This document shows positions 9,252 to 18,113 of a stretch of 64,000 bases of DNA, in pieces. Where the stretch lies: positions 1 through 64,000 of the forward strand of contig CAILVF010000037.1 of assembly GCA_903837605.1 (NCBI GenBank), read 5' to 3'. Each line of letters opens with the position of its first letter. Within the stretch, counting starts at the first letter, position 1. The DNA is from an uncultured Bacteroidales bacterium (GTDB lineage Bacteria; Bacteroidota; Bacteroidia; Bacteroidales; FEN-979). The notes beneath the pieces are model-generated. The model searched no databases. It had not been told where the DNA came from and saw only the letters and a program-made list of their open reading frames with translations. The position numbers were made by a program, and so were the translations under genes.

Positions 9252-10391
9252 AACCGCAACATTGTCCACTTTGACCTCGACACCTTCTTCGTTTCGGTGG
9301 AAAGGCTTGTCAATCCCGCATTGCTGGGGAAACCGGTGATCATAGGGGGGACTTCCGACCGCGGGGTGGTGGCGAGTTGCAGCTACGAGGCGAGGAAATT
9401 CGGGGTGCATTCGGCCATGCCGATGAAAATGGCGAGGACTCTGTGCCGCGATGCCGTGATCGTTCGGGGGGATATGGAGTTGTATTCAAAATACTCGCAT
9501 GATGTGACGGACATCATTGCGGAAAAGGCTCCCATGTATGAGAAGGCATCCATCGATGAACATTATATTGATGTGACGGGGATGGACCGCTTTTTCGGCA
9601 CACTTACATGGACTCATGAGCTCAGGCAGAGCATCATCAGGAATACCGGGCTGCCTATCTCTTTCGGGCTTTCGGTGAACAAGACGGTTTCGAAGATCGC
9701 TACGGGCGAGGCCAAGCCCAACGGGGAGCTGCAGGTGCAGCGCGAGGCTGTGAAGCCTTTCCTTGCGCCCCTTTCGATCAGGAAGATACCTATGATAGGG
9801 GAGAAGACCTACCGGCTGCTGAGGTCCATGGGCATAGTTACCATCGACACTCTCAGCAGGGTTCCTGCGGAGATGATGGAAAGGGTGATGGGCAAGAACG
9901 GGATCATGATATGGGAGAAGGCCAACGGGCAGGATTCTGCGCCTGTGGTCCCGTATTCTGAGAGCAAATCGATCAGCACAGAGACCACCTTTGAGCAGGA
10001 TTCCATAGATGTGGTGAAGATGAAGGAGAAGCTGGTTAAGATGGTCGAAAAGATCGCTTTCGAGCTCAGGGACCAGCAGAAGCTCACCTCCTGCGTCACG
10101 GTGAAGATCCGCTATTCCAACTTCGACACCCACACCCTGCAGAAACACGTGCCTTACACGGCGTTTGACCATATCCTGATCCCCCTGGTAAAGGATCTGT
10201 TCGACCGGCTCTACCAGCGCCGCATGCTGATCCGCCTTATCGGTGTCCGCTTCAGCGGGCTGGTAGCAGGCAATCCGCAGTTGAACATGTTCGAGGACAG
10301 CAGTGAGATGATCAGCCTGTACCAGGCCCTCGACAAGGTCCGCAACAAGTACGGGCAGAAGATCGTGAGGAGGGGGGTGGCGTGTACCTGA
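9240..10391 (+). CDS. dinB: Y-family DNA polymerase IV (DinB)
   Basis: 383 residues. It is a translesion polymerase that copies past damaged bases at low fidelity. The catalytic carboxylates are Asp12/Asp14 in HFDLDTFF and Asp106/Glu107 in SIDEHYID. The steric region VASCSYEARKFGV and a C-terminal clamp-binding QLNMF box (near residue 352) are present, so it should dock on the beta clamp. It is active-looking, unlike ImuB proteins, which have lost the acidic residues. The stop overlaps the GTG start of the dnaE gene by 10 bp, indicating tight coupling. An operator palindrome covers its start. Confidence 0.95.
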   Translation: MIIFNRNIVHFDLDTFFVSVERLVNPALLGKPVIIGGTSDRGVVASCSYEARKFGVHSAMPMKMARTLCRDAVIVRGDMELYSKYSHDVTDIIAEKAPMYEKASIDEHYIDVTGMDRFFGTLTWTHELRQSIIRNTGLPISFGLSVNKTVSKIATGEAKPNGELQVQREAVKPFLAPLSIRKIPMIGEKTYRLLRSMGIVTIDTLSRVPAEMMERVMGKNGIMIWEKANGQDSAPVVPYSESKSISTETTFEQDSIDVVKMKEKLVKMVEKIAFELRDQQKLTSCVTVKIRYSNFDTHTLQKHVPYTAFDHILIPLVKDLFDRLYQRRMLIRLIGVRFSGLVAGNPQLNMFEDSSEMISLYQALDKVRNKYGQKIVRRGVACT

Positions 10392-13300
10392 ACTGCCACT
10401 CATATTACTCCCTGCGCTACGGCACCCTTTCGGTTGAAAAGCTGGTTGACGAAGCGGTACGCTGCGGGGTGCAGGCCCTGGCGCTTACCGACATAAACAA
10501 TTCCACGGGTATCATGGAGTTCATCCAGGTATGTACCGATAAGGGGGTGAAGCCCATTGCAGGGATAGAGTTCCGTCGCAATGACGAACTGTTATATGTG
10601 GGCCTGGCGCGCAATAACGAGGGGTTCAGGGAGCTGAACGAGTACCTTACCCGCCACAACCTGCGCAACCAGCCCCTGCCCGACAGGCCGGAGCAGTTGG
10701 AGAATGTTTACTGGGTAGTTTCTCTGCAAGGTAGCGAGAAGCGGGAAACGAGAAGCGAAAAAAGAACTGATCTTTCACTACCTCGCTACCCCGCTACCTC
10801 GCTGTCTTCTAATTATATAGGTCTTCCACCTGCCTCTGCGAATCGTTTAATACTTTCGCGCCATCGCCACCTCATGGACCGCATGGTGATCTGGCATCCC
10901 GTGACCGTGCTGGATGAAAAATCGTATGAGCTTCACAGGAACTTCAGGGCGGTGGATAAGAATGTTTTGCTGAGCCGGCTGGAGCCGGGGCAACTGGCCT
11001 CGCCTTCGGAAGTGATGCTGCCTATTGATGATCTGCTGGAGCCTTACCGTGAATTCCCGGGGATCATCCGCAATACGGAGAAGCTGATGGAAGACTGCAG
11101 CATAGGCTTCGACTTCAGGGAGTGCAAGAACAAGAGGAGTTTTACCGGTAATGTGTACGACGACCATGTGCTGCTGGAGAAACTGGCACTCGACGGCTTG
11201 CAGTACCGTTATGGCTCAGGAAATACGGAAGCCGTCAACCGGATAAAACACGAACTGGAGATCATCAGCCGCATGGGTTTCGCAGCTTATTTTCTCATCG
11301 CCTGGGATATTATACGTTATTCGATGTCGAGGGGATTTTACCATGTAGGGCGTGGAAGCGGAGCGAATAGTATAGTAGCTTATTGCTTGAAAATCACAGA
11401 TGTTGACCCCATTGACCTCGACCTTTACTTTGAGCGTTTTATCAATCCCAAACGAACATCTCCCCCCGACTTTGACATAGATTATTCCTGGAAGGAAAGG
11501 GACGAGGTACTCGACTATATATTCAAACGGTATGGCCATGAACATACAGCCTTGCTGGGGGCCATGTCGACCTTCCGCGACCGCTCCATTATCCGTGAAC
11601 TGGGAAAGGTTCACGGCCTCCCCAAGCAGGAGATGGACCTCTTCATCAAGCACCCTGAGGATGCCATCCACAACAACCATATAATAAAGAAGATCAATGA
11701 ACTGGGTGAGATGATGGCGGATTTCCCGAATATGAGGACCATACATGCCGGGGGGGTGCTCATCTCCGAACATCCCATCACCTGCTATACATCCCTCGAC
11801 ATGCCGCCCAAGGGCTTTCCAACCACCCAGTTCGATATGTACGTGGCCGAGGATATCGGCTTCGAGAAGCTGGATATCCTGAGCCAGAGAGGGATAGGAC
11901 ATATTTACGAGACGGCGGGAATAGTGCGCAGGAACAAGGGGGTAAGTGTAGATGTTCACAGGATCAATGAGTTTAAGGCGGATGAGGAAGTGAAGAAACT
12001 CCTTCGTATCGGGAAGACCATCGGCTGTTTTTACGTGGAAAGCCCGGCCATGAGGGGGCTCCTTAAGAAGCTGCATTGCGACAGTTACCGCAGCCTGGTG
12101 GCGGCAAGTTCAATTATCAGGCCGGGGGTGGCACGTTCGGGGATGATGAAGGAGTATATCTTCAGGTTCCATAACCCGGGGAAATTCAAATATATGCATC
12201 CCATCATGGAGGAACAGCTGAAGGAGACTTACGGGGTGATGGTGTACCAGGAGGATGTGCTGAAGATCTGCCATCATTTCGCGGGCCTCGACCTGGCCGA
12301 TGCCGATGTGCTGAGAAGGGCGATGAGCGGGAAATACAGGTCAAAAAAGGAGCTGCAGAGGATAGTCGACAAGTTCTTCGAGAACTGCCGCAGGTTCGGC
12401 TACCCCGAAGAGGTGACGAAGGAAGTATGGAGGCAGATCGAGTCTTTTGCAGGCTATTCCTTCTCGAAGGCGCATTCGGCCTCCTATGCGGTGGAGAGCT
12501 ACCAGAGCCTGTTTTTAAAAGCGCATTACCCGCTTGAGTTCATGGTAGGGGTGATCAACAATTTCGGGGGATTTTATCCTTCCTGGGTATATTTCAACGA
12601 GGCAAGGAACTGGGGTGCGAAGATCCATCCTCCCTGCGTGAACAAAGGGGAGTTCAAGACCTGTATCCACGACAGAGATGTGTACGTTGGCTTTGTCCAT
12701 ATCAACGGGCTGGAGGCGGCGGTAGGGAAGGCTATTGCAGGAAACCGGGAGCCGGGAACCGGAAACCGGATCACGAGTCACGAGTCGCGGATCACCGATC
12801 GGAAAGCAGGAAGCGAAAATGAATCATCCCGCATCCTGCATCCTGCATCCTGCGGTGAATACAGGGACCTTGAGGATTTCATTGAACGTGTGCCGGCCAG
12901 CCTCGAACAGCTCATCATCCTGATCCGTGCCGGGGCCTTCAGGTTCACGGGCAAGCCAAAGGCCCTGCTTCTGTGGGAGGCGCATATGCTGCTCGGCTGC
13001 CGGAAACAGGGAGTGGGGAGCCGGAAACAGGGAGCAGGGAGCCGGAAACAGGGAGCAGGAAACAGGAAACAGGAAACCGGATTGTTGGTCCCGGTTCCTG
13101 ATTCCCGGGTCCCGATTCCCGATTCCCGTTTCCCGTTTCCCGATTCCCGGTTCCCGATTCCCGATTCCCGTTTCCCGTTTTCCGTGTCCTCCCTGGGCCG
13201 GCGCCATGTAAACAAGGAACATTCGCTGGTTACCGACCATCCGGGAGCATATTTTTCCCGTTCCCTTCATCCTGCCGCGGATATCCCGATGGTTGCCGAC

Positions 13301-13747
13301 CAAAGCCTCTTCAATACGCGGCCGAAAAAATTTGAACTTCCTGCCCTGGCTCAAAGCACCCTGGAAGAAGTCTATGACGAGATAGAACTCCTTGGCTGGC
13401 CTGTTTCAAATTCGTATTTCGAACTGCTTGAAACCCCGTTCAGGGGAGAGATCATGGCCCGGGAAATGATGGGGAAATCCGGTAAAAAAGTGCGTATGCT
13501 CGGGCTGCTGGTCACGATCAAATATGTACGGACGGTGCGGAAGGAATGGATGCACTTTGGCACTTTCATCGATTTCGAAGGACAGTTCTTCGATACGGTT
13601 CATTTCCCCAAGGCAGTTGAAAAATATCCTTTCAGGGGTGAAGGGGTATACCTGGTAATGGGTAAGATTGTTGAGGAATTTGGCTTTCCCAGCCTCGAAG
13701 TCGAAAAAATGGCAAAGATGCCGCTTAAGAAAGACCCGAGGAGCTGA
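10382..13747 (+). CDS. dnaE2: DNA polymerase III alpha subunit, DnaE2-like error-prone type
   Basis: 1121 residues from a GTG that overlaps the dinB stop. An N-terminal PHP domain (CHSYYSLRYGTLS, residues 5-17) is followed by the PolIIIalpha palm with GRGSGANS and the catalytic carboxylates of PDFDID (about residues 362-367). Further features are SFAGYSFSKAHSASYA in the fingers, helix-hairpin-helix and a C-terminal OB-fold (RMLGLLVTIKYVRT). It is linked to dinB and an S24 repressor, so a damage-induced mutagenic role is likelier than replication. It carries three in-frame heptad-repeat insertions (about residues 116-142, 786-824 and 873-934) that add low-complexity peptide such as GSRKQGA. 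The frame stays open through all of them. Confidence 0.88.
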   Translation: MYLNCHSYYSLRYGTLSVEKLVDEAVRCGVQALALTDINNSTGIMEFIQVCTDKGVKPIAGIEFRRNDELLYVGLARNNEGFRELNEYLTRHNLRNQPLPDRPEQLENVYWVVSLQGSEKRETRSEKRTDLSLPRYPATSLSSNYIGLPPASANRLILSRHRHLMDRMVIWHPVTVLDEKSYELHRNFRAVDKNVLLSRLEPGQLASPSEVMLPIDDLLEPYREFPGIIRNTEKLMEDCSIGFDFRECKNKRSFTGNVYDDHVLLEKLALDGLQYRYGSGNTEAVNRIKHELEIISRMGFAAYFLIAWDIIRYSMSRGFYHVGRGSGANSIVAYCLKITDVDPIDLDLYFERFINPKRTSPPDFDIDYSWKERDEVLDYIFKRYGHEHTALLGAMSTFRDRSIIRELGKVHGLPKQEMDLFIKHPEDAIHNNHIIKKINELGEMMADFPNMRTIHAGGVLISEHPITCYTSLDMPPKGFPTTQFDMYVAEDIGFEKLDILSQRGIGHIYETAGIVRRNKGVSVDVHRINEFKADEEVKKLLRIGKTIGCFYVESPAMRGLLKKLHCDSYRSLVAASSIIRPGVARSGMMKEYIFRFHNPGKFKYMHPIMEEQLKETYGVMVYQEDVLKICHHFAGLDLADADVLRRAMSGKYRSKKELQRIVDKFFENCRRFGYPEEVTKEVWRQIESFAGYSFSKAHSASYAVESYQSLFLKAHYPLEFMVGVINNFGGFYPSWVYFNEARNWGAKIHPPCVNKGEFKTCIHDRDVYVGFVHINGLEAAVGKAIAGNREPGTGNRITSHESRITDRKAGSENESSRILHPASCGEYRDLEDFIERVPASLEQLIILIRAGAFRFTGKPKALLLWEAHMLLGCRKQGVGSRKQGAGSRKQGAGNRKQETGLLVPVPDSRVPIPDSRFPFPDSRFPIPDSRFPFSVSSLGRRHVNKEHSLVTDHPGAYFSRSLHPAADIPMVADQSLFNTRPKKFELPALAQSTLEEVYDEIELLGWPVSNSYFELLETPFRGEIMAREMMGKSGKKVRMLGLLVTIKYVRTVRKEWMHFGTFIDFEGQFFDTVHFPKAVEKYPFRGEGVYLVMGKIVEEFGFPSLEVEKMAKMPLKKDPRS
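10729..10808. repeat. Heptad repeat R2, in frame inside dnaE
   Basis: Four 7-bp units (GCGAGAA, GCGGGAA, ACGAGAA, GCGAAAA; 10734-10761) are followed after 16 bp by three 8-bp units (CTACCTCG type; 10778-10801). The two halves are inverted relative to each other (GGTAGCGAG versus CTCGCTACC). The insertion lies near the end of the PHP domain. Confidence 0.8.
12740..12855. repeat. Heptad repeat R3, in frame inside dnaE
   Basis: Eleven contiguous 7-bp units (12740-12816) drift from GGAAACC through GAGTCAC to GAAGCGA. After a short gap come three perfect GCATCCT units (12831-12851). The reading frame of dnaE is preserved. Confidence 0.85.
13002..13184. repeat. Heptad repeat R4, in frame inside dnaE, inverted arms
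   Basis: The left arm is eleven 7-bp units of GGAAACA/GGGAGCA type (13002-13078). The right arm is thirteen units of GATTCCC/GTTTCCC type (13093-13183). The right-arm units are close to reverse complements of the left-arm ones, so the transcript could fold into a long imperfect hairpin. The encoded peptide repeats with a 7-residue period. Confidence 0.9.
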
Positions 13748-13760
13748 AAGCCTAAACTCC

Positions 13761-13802
13761 GGTTCCGGGTTCCTGACTCCCAGTTCCCGGTTCCCGGTTC
13801 AG
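13761..13802. repeat. Heptad repeat R5 at the dnaE/O-methyltransferase junction
   Basis: Six contiguous GGTTCCC-type units fill the gap between the convergent dnaE and methyltransferase genes. The last unit supplies the methyltransferase stop codon region. Confidence 0.85.
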
Positions 13803-14791
13803 GGCTTTGTCCCGATGATATACTGGGAACCTGAAGGAGCTTCAATGGTCCTGATATCTTCCAGACCTGCCGACTTCATCCAGCTGCTGATCTCTGCAAC
13901 GGTATAAGTGTCACCGCGCGGAGTGCCAACGAGCATATTAATGGCAAATACCGCTCCCTGGAAGGGTTGTGTGCGGTCGTCACTCATCAGGTGATCCATA
14001 ATCACAAGCTGTCCGCCTGGGTTCAGGGCATCTGCACCCTTTTGGATCAGAAGCTCATTCTCCCCTGGATCATTAATGTGAATGATTGCGAACATCAGAA
14101 CCATGTCGAAACCCGATCCCAGGCTGTCGGCGAGATAATTCCCCCGGGCAGTTCCTGCCTTTTCATCAAGTTTATACCTGCTGATGTATTTCCGGGTGAT
14201 GGGCTCAACATTGGGAAGATCGAAAATCACGGCGGTCGCCTGTGGGTTTTTCTTTAACAAGGCAAAGGAAAAGGCTCCTGAACCTCCTCCAACATCAAGT
14301 ATACTGTTCACTCCCTCAAGATCAAGCAGGGTGGCCAGTTCTTCAGCCTGGGAAACGGCGCGGGCATGCATGGCGGCAATGAAGGCCTCAAGCCAGGTAT
14401 CGCCTCTCTTGTTGATGTCCATCTCGAATTCGACTGCAGTGCCCTTGCAGACTGCCTCGGTAAGTGTGTTCCACCTTCTCCAGAGATCGGAAGTATGACC
14501 CAGCCCTCCGAGAAAAGCCGGTGAAGATGATACCATATATTTCTCGGAAAAAGCTGAGTTCGTAAAGAGACCGTGCTTTTTATCCAGCAGGCCAAGGCCC
14601 GTCAAAACGTTCATAAGCCTGTCAGTGGCTCTTTTATCGGTATTGATGAGTGAAGCGAGATCGGCCGATGAACATGATTTCCCATCCAGATGGTCGAACA
14701 CCTTTAATTCATAAGCCGTCAGGATAATTCTGCTGAGCCTGAATCCATTCACAAGCTCCATAAGCATGTCTGGGGTTTCTATCTTCATCAT
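13799..14791 (-). CDS. SAM-dependent O-methyltransferase (acetylserotonin OMT-like family)
   Basis: 330 residues. An N-terminal winged-helix dimerisation domain (about residues 10-95) is followed by a class I methyltransferase fold with the SAM motif LDVGGGSGAFS near residue 165 and an acidic FDLPNV after strand 2. This architecture is shared by plant- and bacterial-type O-methyltransferases acting on phenolic or polyketide substrates. The usual catalytic His region appears as MFAIIHI. The ATG overlaps the stop of the upstream M49-like peptidase gene by 4 bp, so they are coupled. No biosynthetic cluster surrounds it, so the acceptor is unknown. Confidence 0.8.
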   Translation of the reverse strand: MMKIETPDMLMELVNGFRLSRIILTAYELKVFDHLDGKSCSSADLASLINTDKRATDRLMNVLTGLGLLDKKHGLFTNSAFSEKYMVSSSPAFLGGLGHTSDLWRRWNTLTEAVCKGTAVEFEMDINKRGDTWLEAFIAAMHARAVSQAEELATLLDLEGVNSILDVGGGSGAFSFALLKKNPQATAVIFDLPNVEPITRKYISRYKLDEKAGTARGNYLADSLGSGFDMVLMFAIIHINDPGENELLIQKGADALNPGGQLVIMDHLMSDDRTQPFQGAVFAINMLVGTPRGDTYTVAEISSWMKSAGLEDIRTIEAPSGSQYIIGTKP

Positions 14792-16443
14792 TTCAGCCCC
14801 ATGGTTGTAAGTCCCTGTTCATATATAATATCAACCGGAATATTGGCACTGCTAAGCCGGCTCAGATCAGTCGCAAGTTTCTCATTGATTTTCCCGTTTT
14901 TGGCCAGGTAAGCTTTTGCTCCTTCATAGTTGCCGTCCCCTTCGAACATCAGGACCTTGGCAGCCCAGACATCAATTGCGGTTTTGATTTTAGGAAAATC
15001 AACTTTATAACTGCCATTCCCGTCACGCTGAAAAGCCCCGTTCTCTTCAAAGAAATTCAGGCACATCATATTGGCTTTTCCGTGAGCGCTTGCTGCCCCG
15101 AAACGCACAGAGCGTATCAGACTGGCCATATAGGTCACATAGCAGTCTTCTTCACTTATCCCCTTTATCTCTCCCTTTGCTATCAACTGGGTGGCCAGGA
15201 ACAAGCCCAGGATATCAGCTTTTGCTTCTTCAAAAGCCGAATACTGTTCTTTCAGCGCTTCACGTACATTCCCTTTGCCGTTAATGGTGTTTTTCAAGCC
15301 AAGTCCATGAGCCACTTCGTGGAACATTACATTCGAGAAGAACGCATCAAACTTCACGTTGGACCTTTGTGCCGGGTCAATCAGCATATTTGCGATCGGC
15401 ATCAGGATATTATCGAATTTCGCTTTCATGGCATTTTTTAACTGAAGCCTTCTCGATCCTTTTTTCAGCTGAACGTTTTCATCGTTAGGCAGGTTGATCG
15501 CGATGGTTTTGCTTCCGGCATTGGAAGAACCTGACACATATAAAAGATCATATGCATTAAGATCAGAATCTGTACCTGGTTTTTCTTTCTTGTATTTTGC
15601 ATCCACCGGCAATTTTGATTGAAGCTCAGGAAGAAAAGCTGCGAACTTTTCAAGTTTTTTGCTCCAGCTCTTGTCTTTTATTAAAATAGCCCCTTCAAAC
15701 GCGGTTTTATAACCGAAAAGCTCATCTTCGTAATTCTCGATGGGACCCATCACAATATCGATGGTATTTGTTTTCATATCCATCCAGGCCATATCACTGG
15801 CAAAATAATCATCCGACAGAAGTGCTTTGGAGCGCAGTTCAAGGTATTTTTTCAGGCCTGCGTCTTCAGCAAGTCCTGCAGCTTTCTCAAGTAAAGAAGC
15901 GGCCTTTTGAATTTCATCCTTGTATGCTTCATGATACCATACCGATTTCAGGACCTTGTCGGCACCCCTCACAATAACAGTATACTGGCTTGCCTTGTTT
16001 TTATCGTTCCACTTTTCAAATTCTTCCTTAGTCATGTCCTTAGGATAAAAATTCACCCCCGCAGGCCTCTCCCCAAACCCCGCAATAAACGGTTTGTTGC
16101 CGTTGAGCCTTTCCCATGGGCCGTAATTGATTTCTGCAAACTTTCTTACCAGGCTGTCCTTGATAGTGTCCATAAAAGCCTTTTTATCGCCAATAGTCTG
16201 TTTCCAGTATATACCATCAACAAGTTCAGCGGCTTCAACCAGGAGCGGGATCATTTCCTTTTCTTTGGCCGTAAGGGTGCCGGGATCTGTGGTTAGTTTC
16301 ACTACGGCAAATCCGCCTATCCTGGCCTGCATAAGTGAATCCTGTGAATTCACTGCCGATTTGTTGTTCTTTATATTGCATCCGGAGAACAAGATTGATA
16401 TCAGGATCAGCGCGCCTGATAATCTGATGTAAGTGTGAGCCAT
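14788..16443 (-). CDS. M49 (dipeptidyl peptidase III)-like metallopeptidase lipoprotein
   Basis: 551 residues with a lipoprotein signal (ILISILFSGC, Cys22), so it is anchored in the envelope. The zinc motif is HEVAH (His375, Glu376, His379) and a second motif EEAKAD (residues 405-410) supplies the third ligand, as in family M49. Classical DPP III has a six-residue HELLGH; this one has the five-residue form. The segment GPIENYEDELFGYKTAFE (residues 233-250) is typical of the M49 relatives often fused to Nudix domains, but no Nudix domain is present here. It probably releases dipeptides from small peptides in the periplasm. The promoter region is shared with the SPFH gene. Confidence 0.75.
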   Translation of the reverse strand: MAHTYIRLSGALILISILFSGCNIKNNKSAVNSQDSLMQARIGGFAVVKLTTDPGTLTAKEKEMIPLLVEAAELVDGIYWKQTIGDKKAFMDTIKDSLVRKFAEINYGPWERLNGNKPFIAGFGERPAGVNFYPKDMTKEEFEKWNDKNKASQYTVIVRGADKVLKSVWYHEAYKDEIQKAASLLEKAAGLAEDAGLKKYLELRSKALLSDDYFASDMAWMDMKTNTIDIVMGPIENYEDELFGYKTAFEGAILIKDKSWSKKLEKFAAFLPELQSKLPVDAKYKKEKPGTDSDLNAYDLLYVSGSSNAGSKTIAINLPNDENVQLKKGSRRLQLKNAMKAKFDNILMPIANMLIDPAQRSNVKFDAFFSNVMFHEVAHGLGLKNTINGKGNVREALKEQYSAFEEAKADILGLFLATQLIAKGEIKGISEEDCYVTYMASLIRSVRFGAASAHGKANMMCLNFFEENGAFQRDGNGSYKVDFPKIKTAIDVWAAKVLMFEGDGNYEGAKAYLAKNGKINEKLATDLSRLSSANIPVDIIYEQGLTTMGLK

Positions 16444-16478
16444 AACGTTGTTTTATTTTATACAAATTTATACATTTT

Positions 16479-16510
16479 CTTGTTTAATTGCCTTTTTCGG
16501 TGTAGGTTTG
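16479..16510 (+). promoter_or_regulatory. Promoter of the SPFH-domain gene
   Basis: CTTG at 16479-16482 and TAGGTTTG at 16503-16510, separated by 20 bp, match the Bacteroidota -33/-7 pattern. The ATG follows 37 bp downstream. Confidence 0.6.
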
Positions 16511-16546
16511 AAGTGCAAAATCAGTAACCTTCAAAAACCAAAAAAC

Positions 16547-17422
16547 ATGGAAATACCCGTTTTATTAGTTGTCGGATTAATTCTGCTTCTTTTTTTCGCA
16601 GGTATCCGTATTGTACGACCGACCCATCGCGGTTTGGTAGAGCGTTTAGGAAAGTACAGCAGGTTCGCAATGCCTGGTTTTCACTGGATCATTCCGGGAA
16701 TCGAGCAGATGTACCGGGTGAATGTCACTGAAAAGATGATCAATGCCGAACCCCAGGAAATTATTACCAACGATAACCTGAATGCAAGGGTTGACGCCCA
16801 GGTTTATTTTAAGATCAAATCAGACGAGGATCATGTTAAGAATTCCCAATACAATGTTAATAGTATTGAATACCAGATTGTCAATCTTGCTCGTACGACC
16901 CTGCGTAATATTATCGGGACGATGACATTGAAATCGGCTAACAGCGAACGCGGGAAAATAAATAAGGAACTGCACGGGACACTGCATGAAGAAACCCTGA
17001 GCTGGGGTATTGAGATTATTCGTACCGAGTTGAAGGAAATTGATCCTCCCAAGGATGTCCAGGAAACCATGAACAAGATCGTTAAAGCCGAAAATGAAAA
17101 GATTGCCGCTGTGGATTATGCAACTGCAACCGAGACCAAGGCCGACGGGGAAAAACGTGCTGAGATCCGCAGGGCTGAAGGTATTAAACAGGGAGCGATC
17201 CTGCGTGCCGAAGGCGAAGCCCAGGCCATTCAGCTTGTAAATGAGTCTGCGCAAAAATATTTTGTCGGAAATGCCCAGATGCTCAGGAGGATACAGGCGA
17301 TGGAAACTTCACTCAAGGACAACAGCAAGGTTATTGTTCCAAATGGTTCGGATCTTGTGAATGTAATGGGAGAGATGTCGGGTGTTGTTCCTATTGTGAG
17401 GAAATCCGACGATAAAGCCTGA
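16547..17422 (+). CDS. SPFH/Band 7 (stomatin-like) membrane protein
   Basis: 291 residues from the ATG at 16547. An earlier in-frame start would lie inside the promoter, and translation from 16547 begins directly with the membrane segment IPVLLVVGLILLLFF. The Band 7 domain (about residues 22-190) carries VRPTHRGLVERLGKYSR and the conserved GLHW-like PGFHWIIPGIE. An Ala/Glu-rich coiled coil (ENEKIAAVDYATATETKA) follows. Such proteins form oligomeric membrane microdomains and often regulate proteases. There is no adjacent NfeD gene, the usual partner of one subfamily. A terminator-like hairpin follows the stop. Confidence 0.9.
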   Translation: MEIPVLLVVGLILLLFFAGIRIVRPTHRGLVERLGKYSRFAMPGFHWIIPGIEQMYRVNVTEKMINAEPQEIITNDNLNARVDAQVYFKIKSDEDHVKNSQYNVNSIEYQIVNLARTTLRNIIGTMTLKSANSERGKINKELHGTLHEETLSWGIEIIRTELKEIDPPKDVQETMNKIVKAENEKIAAVDYATATETKADGEKRAEIRRAEGIKQGAILRAEGEAQAIQLVNESAQKYFVGNAQMLRRIQAMETSLKDNSKVIVPNGSDLVNVMGEMSGVVPIVRKSDDKA

Positions 17423-17461
17423 TCCTGGTTTTAATACATCCCTGTAAATTCTCCTCTTCTG

Positions 17462-17489
17462 GAGCCGTTTACGGGTATGGGGCTCTTTT
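17462..17489 (+). terminator. Weak intrinsic terminator after the SPFH gene
   Basis: A 5-bp GAGCC/GGCTC stem (17462-17466 and 17481-17485) is followed by TTTT between two convergent genes. The stem is short, so confidence is limited. Confidence 0.4.
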
Positions 17490-17504
17490 CTGGAGTCAAA
17501 CCGG

Positions 17505-18113
17505 TTAATCCCTTCTGATCAGGGGGAGGAGGAACTCAATCATTTTATTTGTTGAAGCTTCAATTGAGAGCAGGTCTGTACGGATTTCCAGCGCCGGATG
17601 GAGAGGAGTATCATACGGGGCATCGATACCCGTGAACTCCTTCAGTTCACCGTTTCTCGCTTTCTGATACAAGCCTTTTGTGTCGCGTGACTCACAAACT
17701 TCAAGAGGGGCGTTGACAAAGATCTCTATAAAATCCTCGGAGCCTATAATGCTTTTTGCCATTTCACGGATTTCGTTTGTCGGGCTTATGAAGCTGGCGA
17801 TCGTAATGACACCGCAGCTTACAAACAACTTTGAGACTTCAGCAATCCTGCGAATGTTCTCATACCTGTCGGCTTCGGAGAATCCCAGGTTTTTATTGAT
17901 CCCGGTCCTTACATTATCTCCATCAAGGGTCTGAACGAAGTATCCCATCTTATGCAAAGAAGCTTCGAGGGCATAGGACAGAGTGGTCTTGCCTGCTCCT
18001 GAAAGCCCGGTCATCCATATTACTTTGGAATGCTGGTTTAACTGTCTTTCCTTACTTTCTCTGTCAAGCTTAAGTGATTCGGTAGGGTAGATGTGCAGTT
18101 GTTTCTCGTTCAC
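17505..18113 (-). CDS. cysC: Adenylylsulfate (APS) kinase
   Basis: 202 residues. It phosphorylates adenosine 5'-phosphosulfate to PAPS, the sulfate donor. The P-loop GLSGAGKTT (residues 36-44) and the APS-site segment LDGDNVRTGINKNLGFS are present, followed by FISPTNEIRE. It is encoded alone: no cysD, cysN or PAPS reductase is near. Single-copy APS kinases in glycan-rich Bacteroidota can serve sulfation of polysaccharides as well as sulfate assimilation; the context does not decide. Confidence 0.93.
   Translation of the reverse strand: MNEKQLHIYPTESLKLDRESKERQLNQHSKVIWMTGLSGAGKTTLSYALEASLHKMGYFVQTLDGDNVRTGINKNLGFSEADRYENIRRIAEVSKLFVSCGVITIASFISPTNEIREMAKSIIGSEDFIEIFVNAPLEVCESRDTKGLYQKARNGELKEFTGIDAPYDTPLHPALEIRTDLLSIEASTNKMIEFLLPLIRRD

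Noticed and set aside
9486..10403. Long minus-strand reading frame (305 codons) opposite dinB
   Set aside because: It is antisense to a well-conserved polymerase gene, has His/Leu/Asp-rich composition typical of antisense of a GC-rich gene, and no recognisable domain.
11216..12076. Minus-strand reading frame (286 codons) opposite dnaE2
   Set aside because: Shadow of the polymerase core; no motif, and the plus-strand frame contains the catalytic residues.
13002..13184. Possible CRISPR array
   Set aside because: Units are only 7 bp, contiguous, and have no unique spacers; no cas gene is in the window.
12778..13354. Reading frames rich in GNREPGIG-type repeats on the minus strand
   Set aside because: They are simply the heptad repeats R3-R4 read backwards; dnaE2 on the plus strand explains the sequence.
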